DNA of 64,000 nt from Strongyloides papillosus (taxonomy: Eukaryota > Nematoda > Chromadorea > Rhabditida > Strongyloididae), in contig SRSI01000054.1 in assembly GCA_005656395.1 (NCBI GenBank), positions 62,001 through 126,000 on the forward strand, given 5' to 3'. The notes below the pieces were generated by a model. It did no database searches. It worked only from the letters and a program-made list of their open reading frames with translations, and was not told the origin of the DNA. This document shows, one piece after another, positions 58,190-64,000 of the stretch (position 1 is its first letter; every line of letters begins with the position of its first letter). Position numbers and translations under genes: made by a program.

Positions 58190-58700
58190 ATGTACTGTAA
58201 TAAAAAAAGCTATGTATTAGTTAGAGAAGAATTGAGTCCATTAAGTAATTTCTACGAAGGAACAATTTTTGACGGTTATGGAATTAAATATAAAACTATG
58301 GAGCACTTTTACCAATATCTTAAAGCTCTAACATTCCACAATGTGACGACGGCACATCGAATTTTAAAAATTTCAAACGCTTTAACTATAAAATATAAAT
58401 CAAGAAAAATTAAAAAATTATAATGAAGAAAAATGGGATGACATAGAAAATAAGATAATGTACAATGGGCTAAAATTAAAATTTAAAGATGGTTTTTGAA
58501 AGACTTTTTAAAAAACGCTATATAAACGAAGGAATGAATTATCTTAGAAAATTCTAATACAAATACTGGGGCTGTAAAATAACCATAAATTTTCCCAATA
58601 TGAATTCACTAATTTAAAATGTGAAAATAATCTAGGTAAACTATTGCAAAGTTATGTGAAAAGCTATTTAGCTAATAGAAATTCTTTTTATTATTACTAA
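58190..58700 (+). pseudogene. NADAR-domain protein, copy 3 (frameshifted)
   Basis: The first frame (58190-58423) has the NADAR start YVLVREELSPLSNFYEGTIF and the core YKTMEHFYQYLKALTFHNVT. It ends early. The next part (NYNEEKWDDIENKIMYNGLK, LKFKDG) lies one frame on from about 58408, and the KKRYINEGMNYL..YWGCKI part in a further frame from about 58495. A TGA and TAA add to the damage. A last fragment (ENNLGKLLQSYVKSYL) matches the family's C-terminal helix. Compared with copies 1 and 2, the motif order is the same but at least two frameshifts are needed. An acceptor-like site precedes the ATG, so earlier exons may have existed. Confidence 0.75.
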
Positions 58701-59880
58701 ACTTTATTATATTAAAATATATATATATAACATGGCTATATGCGTGTTTAATATTTGTTTCATGCAATCAATTAGTAGTGATTTAAAAAATGGTTTATGA
58801 ATAAAATATAAAACAGGTAAACAAATAAGCAATATTCATTTATTCCATATTGTCATCGATTTACTAACCTTTGGAGTTTTCGATTACTAATCTCACTAAT
58901 CCATTTTTTTATTCACTAATTATTCTACATTCAAATAAAAAAGAGAGTATGTGAATATTTATTTTGATTATAAACAAACTTATATAATTGTTGTTTTCTT
59001 TGTCTGAACAAAAGTATTTGTCCTATTTTAGCAATTTTCAAACATTATGATAACATTATTTACGTCTTTGATAGAGATTTGTTTTTGAATAACTTTACCA
59101 AAAAAACAATGTTAAAATTTCGACATATTTGTATATTTATTTAACATTAAAGTCAAAATTTTTACAAGAAAAATATTTCCAAAAAAATTTTTCTTGAGTT
59201 CATTTATATTCAAAGTTACCCAATTTTTTGGAAATATTTATAAAATGTAGAGAAAAAAACTAGCTAAAGAAATATTTTCAATTGTTTTCAACTTTATTTT
59301 CAGAGCGAGATACGTCGCTTTAAAGGGATAAAATTTTGGATAAAAAGTACCACTTTCGACGATTTCTTGAATCACAGGACTGTTTTTTTTGCTGAATTTT
59401 ATTATTTATATGTAATAAGTATTAAAAATGATATCTAATTGTGAAATTTCAAATAAAAAATTAACTTCTAGGAGAAAAATGGTGGTACTAAAATTTGATA
59501 TTAAAGTCGATGTATCTCAAGAACGGGATACCGTACGAAGCTGTTTGTTAACGTTATACTTTATCATGTTTTCATAAATATATTTCAATAAAAAAACCTA
59601 AAAGTTCAAAATCAATCTACAGTGCAAAATTTCTCCTTTGTATATACTGGATTGTAAATTACAATAAATATTTATATTTTTCTATCAAGATAAATTATAA
59701 AAACGTAGAACTTTGATTGTATTTTATTGTTCATGGATCCTTATACACATTTCAAAAAGCTGCACGAGTTTGAAATGATAACCGACACAACTATGTTAAC
59801 AAGCTTCTAAAAAAAACTATATAAGATATAATTTTAGTTATAACATTTATTTATTTTATTATTAAAGATAAACTTAAAAG
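58701..59880. other. Repeat-like noncoding DNA
   Basis: No gene. The phrase ATGTATCTCAAGAACGGGAT with CGTACGAAGC near 59510-59545 resembles, in inverse, the TACGAAGTCGCATTCTTAAG phrase at 55370-55390 inside the TTAA element, so a related repeat may lie here. Confidence 0.4.
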
Positions 59881-59899
59881 AAACGATATATTAGAATTT

Positions 59900-61013
59900 A
59901 AACATCCTCGTAATGGATGTATTTAGTGTCTATTTAGATATTTTAGAAAACGTAAGGATTTGAAAGCAAATTACATACTATCACCAAAATATTATGATAA
60001 ATTTTTTAAGGAATAACTAGAAGTTAGAGATAAAAGTATCCAGAAATATTTTAGAGAAAATAAATTTTTAAATTCCATCAACGACTATCTCTTTTTTAAT
60101 TATGATGGTAAACGTTTTTCACATAAAGTCAACGAATTTTTGAAACGTTTTTTTTCGAGATGAATGTGGATTGGATACCGAAGGAGGAAACATAACCCTC
60201 TACCATTGGCGTAAATCTTCTTCTGATGTTAGAACCTATCATTAATATAAAGGAGTAGAAATTGATGATAAACATGATTATACTGTATCATTGCGTAATC
60301 ACAGCCAGCAAGTTTCTGAAGCCTACTATAGCAGCCGGCTTCACAACAACGAAGCTATTAACAGTTGGCACCAAATAAAAATGTCGAATAGGATATATAT
60401 TCCTGAGGATTGTAATTATTTTAAATTAAATCCAATAATTAGTGGTCAAAATAAAGAAAATAATAATGATTTAGTAGATAATAAGGATTCCAAACAGCCT
60501 GATGAAAATGGACAAAATATTAATAATTCGGAGAATTCAAATAATTCAAATAATGATGGTAGAAGAAATTCAATGGCTCTTGGTTCCGCAGTATCTTTAA
60601 ATATGCCTAGTAATTATGAAAATTTAAAGTTTCCATTTATTAGAAATAATTATAATCCTAGTAATCAAAAATATAAAAATTTAAAAAAAACTCGTAATTT
60701 AGCTGGTAAATACAAATTAAAAGTATTATATACATTGATTTTAATATAAACGAAGACTAGTTGTGGAAACCAATTTCTAGAGAAAGAAGAAAATTTTTAA
60801 AAAAAATTGAAGGATTACAAAAAATAAAAAAGTACCAAAGAGTAGAGTAGATTTAATAGTAACGAAAATGGAAGAATTAAAAATTGTGCTATCACAATAA
60901 CAGCTTTAAAATATATGGGTGTTAATAGAAGTGAATTTATAAAACCACCCAAAGATTATATAAATGTGATAAATGAAGGATTAAAAAAGCTTAATTTTAA
61001 GATATATTATAAA
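59900..61013 (+). pseudogene. Unrecognised multi-exon relic gene
   Basis: Plus-strand coding stretches: about 59975-60145 (KSIQKYFRENKFLNSINDYL, HKVNEFLKRF), a shift in a T-run at 60150, then a long frame 60159-60722 (GGNITLYHWRKSSSDVRTYH, a TAA, HNNEAINSWHQIKMSNRIYI, an Asn/Ser-rich linker, FPFIRNNYNPSNQKY). A 38-nt intron (60723-60760, GTATTA..GACTAG) joins it in frame to LWKPISRERRKFLKKIEGLQ. A last stretch (AITITALKYMGVNRSEFIKP then EGLKKLNFKIYYK) in another frame ends TAA at 61013. The Asn-rich linker suggests a regulatory or structural protein. The family is unknown. Confidence 0.45.
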
Positions 61014-61212
61014 TAATTTGATCATCTTACTGTTGATTTTGAAGCACTTCTCCTTAAAGGGTTCTCCAAGTTTATCTTCCACTGAAGACATAAGAAAGAA
61101 GGAAATAGAAGAAAAATATATTTAATTTACGTAAAAAATATCGATATTTATAGATTAGAACATATATAGAATTACAACATTATTATATAATATTTAAATT
61201 TTAACACTTACA

Positions 61213-61283
61213 ATGTCTGCAAAAATGATAAAACATTATCACTGGATTACAGGAAAAGAATTATCTGAAATACGTGAAAAATA
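61213..61283 (+). pseudogene. Exon broken by the Tc1/mariner insertion
   Basis: From an ATG at 61213 the frame reads MSAKMIKHYHWITGKELSEI and runs to the TA where the transposon begins. After the element's right TA (62942-62943) the frame resumes with a Met-Asn-Asp segment (IKLYSTYKKDL) up to a TGA at 62996. Dropping the element and one TA gives a continuous 41-codon frame, so an expressed exon was probably hit. It may belong to the relic gene just upstream. Confidence 0.45.
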
Positions 61284-62941
61284 CAGGGTGTTATATTAGG
61301 AGATATCATATTTTAAATTATAATAACTTTGCTAGTTTATTATGATTAAAATTTAATCTTTTTTTTTATTTGATAGTAAACTGTTGTGAAAATTGTTCCA
61401 AATCAGAATTTATGCAAAAAAATTGTTTTTGTTAGTAAAATGATTTTTGGATAAATGCCTTTATTTTAGAAAAATTTTTATTAAATTTATTAAAAAAATC
61501 CTCAAGAATCTTTCTCAAAATGATCACCGTCCTTTACTGAACACATTGTTAACCTTTTTTGATAATTTTTAAAGGTCTTCTGCAACATATCTTTTTCATT
61601 ATTTACTTTTATAAAAGCTTCCCATATTCTATCTTTAAGTTCTCTCAGTGTAGTGCATTTTACACAATAAACAATGAATTTAACATACCTTCAAAAGAAG
61701 TAATCCACTGCTGTCAAATTGGGAGATCAATGTAGCCAAGCTAGACTTCTACTACCACGACCTATCCAGCGATCTTGAAGATTGCTCTCAAGCAACTCAC
61801 GCATCTTCTTAGTGTAATAAAGTGGAGCCCCCTCTTTCATAAAAACAACCCTTTTTGATGTTCCATTATTTGAAATTTCAGGCCAGAATTGGGCTTGCAA
61901 CAAACTAAGATAGGAATCTCCAGTCACATTATCTTCGAAAAAGTAAGAACCAATGATTTTATCAAACGTTATTGCGCCCCATACAGTCACTCGGGGGGAG
62001 CGGAGAGGCTGTTTCTCAATCCATTTTGCGTTTTCATTGAACTACATCCTACAGTAATGGCGGTTGACTCCATCATCTAAATGAAAATGAGCTTCATCCG
62101 AAAACATCAAATTCATAAGATAGTTAGAATCTTGCTCAATGTTTTCAAGCTCCTCCATACAAAATTTACGGCACTTTTTATAATCACATGTTTCGAGTTT
62201 TTGGATCGTCAACATGCAATATGGGTGGAACTTTATAGCCTTTAAAGCCCTCCACACCGTAAAAATTGATGATCCAGTCATTGCACTGAGCCTTCTTATT
62301 GATATCTTTGGTTCACTTTTAAGAATAGCAGCAACCTCTCCCTTAACTTCATCCACTTTTGCAAAACCGCGTTTTATCAGCAGTTTTTTAACATTTCCAG
62401 CTAAAAAATTTTTAAATTTATTGTAAAAAAACCCTATATCTTACTCATTAGAAAATTGTCTACCCAATTTCTAACACTTTTAAAAATAGAGAAGTCCCTG
62501 CATTTGTAGATTCGTGGTATTTCCTTATTGTCTTAGTGTAGCTTTCTCGATTTTCTGCGAAATGCATGACGATTTTGGCTTTCATTTGTGAACTATGTAA
62601 GTTGACATTTTTTCGTTAAATTAATAAAAACTTTTTAAATTAATTAAATTTATCAAATCTCATCATTTTACCAATTTATGTCATCGAGAAAACAATGATC
62701 TTATATCAATTACCTTTGAACTTCAACTTTAACTTATTGCATGATATAGTTACTTTAGGTCGTTATTCCAAGATTTTTTTGAATGATTTTTTTATGCTTT
62801 TTTGGTTATTTTTTATACTTTTTTTATTTAAAACAATTTTTCTAAGTGTTTACTTTCAATTATAAAAAAAATAAAAATTTCATTGAAAATTAATAAAGTT
62901 ATTAAAATTAAAAATATGATACCTCCAAATATAATACCTTG
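61284..62941. mobile_element. Tc1/mariner-superfamily element, CAGGGTGT ends
   Basis: Left end CAGGGTGTTATATTAGGAGA and inverse right end CAAGGTATTATATTTGGAGG, with similarity over about 48 bp (shared ATCATATTTT, TAATAACTTT). TA lies on each side. It contains one degraded transposase gene on the minus strand. The ends resemble those of the palindromic element at 43.75 kb (TACAGGGTGT). Confidence 0.8.
61690..62590 (-). pseudogene. Mariner-like transposase pseudogene, DD41D-like spacing
   Basis: On the minus strand, in order: a helix-turn-helix region (VKGEVAAILKSEPKISIRRL, SIFTVWRALKAIKFHPY), the first catalytic Asp (FSDEAHFHLDDGVNRHYCR), SPRVTVWGAITFDKIIGSYF, the second site VVFMKEGAPLYYTKK (Glu where the family has Asp in QDGAP), then WIGRGSRS and SPNLTAVDYFF (third Asp). 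The second and third sites are about 41-43 residues apart, pointing to the DD41D group. A TAG replaces Trp after HYCRM and a TGA precedes SPNLT. Inactive. Confidence 0.85.
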
Positions 62942-63051
62942 TATATGAACGACATAAAACTATATTCTACATATAAAAAAGACTTGGTGGAAAAATGAAA
63001 TTAATATAAAAAATATGCAATAATTTAGTTATTTTCTTCAATATTAATAAG

Positions 63052-63294
63052 TCAGCAACTATAGGTAGTGAAGATAATAGCTTAAACTTACTGCCAAATT
63101 TTCCAAGAATTAGAGATAAATTAAACTATAAATATTTAAGTGTTCAGAAAAAATATTTAAATGATACAAAAATAATAGAAAATAGTATGATAAAGTGCAC
63201 AGTTAATTTTATAAACGAATTGAGTAAATTGAAGATATCGAATAAGATAATAGCTGAGTTAATACTAAGTACATTAGCACCGAAAATATTTTAG
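63052..63294 (+). CDS. Unrecognised exon-like frame without ATG start
   Basis: An 80-codon frame follows an acceptor-like TATTAATAAG (AG 63050-63051). It reads SEDNSLNLLPNFPRIRDKLN, then VQKKYLNDTKIIENS and NFINELSKLKISNKIIAELI, ending TAG at 63292. It is helical and charged, with no stop for its whole length in very AT-rich DNA. Probably a last exon of the locus interrupted by the transposon at 61.3 kb. No family recognised. Confidence 0.4.
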   Translation, partial: SATIGSEDNSLNLLPNFPRIRDKLNYKYLSVQKKYLNDTKIIENSMIKCTVNFINELSKLKISNKIIAELILSTLAPKIF

Positions 63295-64000
63295 TGTACA
63301 ACAAATTCATACTTCACGGGCAAAACGAGCTTAATAATTAAAATAAGAAAATAAATAAATAAGATAATAAAAATATATTTAGAGTAAGAGAATAGAATAA
63401 GCAGAACAAGTATGACGGCTAGTTTATATTTAGAAAAAAATATAGAGTAACTGGATTGATCAATCTTAAATTATATAAAAATTACAATCAAAAAATTACT
63501 AGTCTATAATTATAGTTTTTTCAATTACAATTTAGTAATCTTCTTCAATTTACCAATTTCCATTTTTTATCATTCTTCTCATTCATCATTGAGTTAACTC
63601 TTGTTCTTTTTATAATAGTCTATATTCAATTTTTGTATATTGAGGATTGTAGTTACTAGGTATTTTTTCTTTATTGTTTTTTTTAACTTTTGCAAGTAGA
63701 TGAATCAAAGTTGTAGCAATTTAAAATTTACATACTAATGCTAGTAATACTTATGCAATTGAGGCTAGATTATGAAGACTTTATTGCGTTACTGCTACAA
63801 GTTCTAGGACTTTTGTTAGTAGTTAGTTGGAAAATACTTCCCCATAATCATTGTTATGCCTAATGGCTTCATAACTGTACGTTTATTTCTCAATATAATT
63901 TTCGTCTTTTTTTGCTTCCGAAGCACTATCAAGAAGCATGTGAAAGTGTTATAAAAAATGATAATGATAAAAAATATGCTCAAGTTTATATTTTAATAGG
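63295..64000. other. AT-rich DNA with no gene
   Basis: Nothing recognisable up to the window edge. Confidence 0.6.

Noticed and set aside
1..64000. Ciliate-type nuclear code (UAA/UAG = Gln) as a firm conclusion
   Set aside because: The intact CACTA and gypsy genes use the standard code, several relics are frameshifted, TGA also replaces Trp/Gly, and random AT-rich shadow frames read through TAA look deceptively protein-like. Kept only as a testable finding.
1..64000. tRNA, rRNA, CRISPR arrays, bacterial promoters or operons
   Set aside because: No tRNA B-box-like GGTTCGANTCC with a foldable partner, no rRNA-like blocks and no regularly spaced direct repeats with unique spacers were seen; the content is eukaryotic.

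Overview
The window reads as nuclear DNA from a very AT-rich eukaryote (roughly four fifths A+T by eye). Evidence: spliceable genes with GT..AG introns, several eukaryotic DNA transposons (CACTA-like, mariner, a DD41D-like Tc1/mariner relative, Merlin/IS1016-like, TTAA-flanked piggyBac-type), a Ty3/gypsy LTR retrotransposon, and no operons. The mariner and Merlin relics resemble those of arthropods and other invertebrates, so an animal is the best guess, but the species cannot be named. It is accessory, transposon-rich DNA with many decayed genes and almost no intact host gene.

Layout. 1-3.5 kb: AT-rich DNA with weak exon candidates. 3.6-10.3 kb: an apparently intact CACTA-like transposon with two divergent intron-containing genes, a transposase (4973-7452, minus) and an unrecognised partner (7864-8670, plus), bounded by two nested pairs of inverted repeats. 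10.9-16.5 kb: decayed, unrecognised coding stretches and an inverted repeat. 18.2-19.2 kb: a mariner pseudogene, followed by a possible MITE. 20.7-31.2 kb: a run of relic genes, including a NADAR-domain gene, a cytosolic 5'-nucleotidase fragment and several unrecognised multi-exon genes with introns of 45-51 nt, plus a foldback repeat and a mariner fragment. 33.8-38.4 kb: a TTAA-flanked MITE and the gag and integrase ends of a decayed LTR element. 41.2-43.7 kb: a second NADAR gene and an unrecognised nuclear-looking protein gene, both with short introns and in-frame TAA/TAG. 43.8-46.1 kb: a large palindromic transposon with another element nested in one arm.

47.3-52.0 kb: a complete Ty3/gypsy element with identical 141-bp LTRs, gag, pol and a textbook -1 frameshift signal (T TTA AAC plus an 8-bp hairpin). 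52.0-52.9 kb: a Merlin pseudogene. 53.6-57.8 kb: an exon split by a 3.7-kb TTAA-flanked element. 58.2 kb: a third NADAR copy, frameshifted. 59.9-63.3 kb: a relic multi-exon locus interrupted by a 1.66-kb Tc1/mariner element whose removal restores a reading frame.

Themes. Three divergent NADAR copies lie within 38 kb. Host-like reading frames are repeatedly interrupted by TAA/TAG (less often TGA) where Gln or Trp/Arg would fit, while the intact transposons use the standard code; C-to-T decay is the simpler explanation, but a UAR=Gln code deserves a formal test. Many calls on the relics are low confidence because no homology search could be run.
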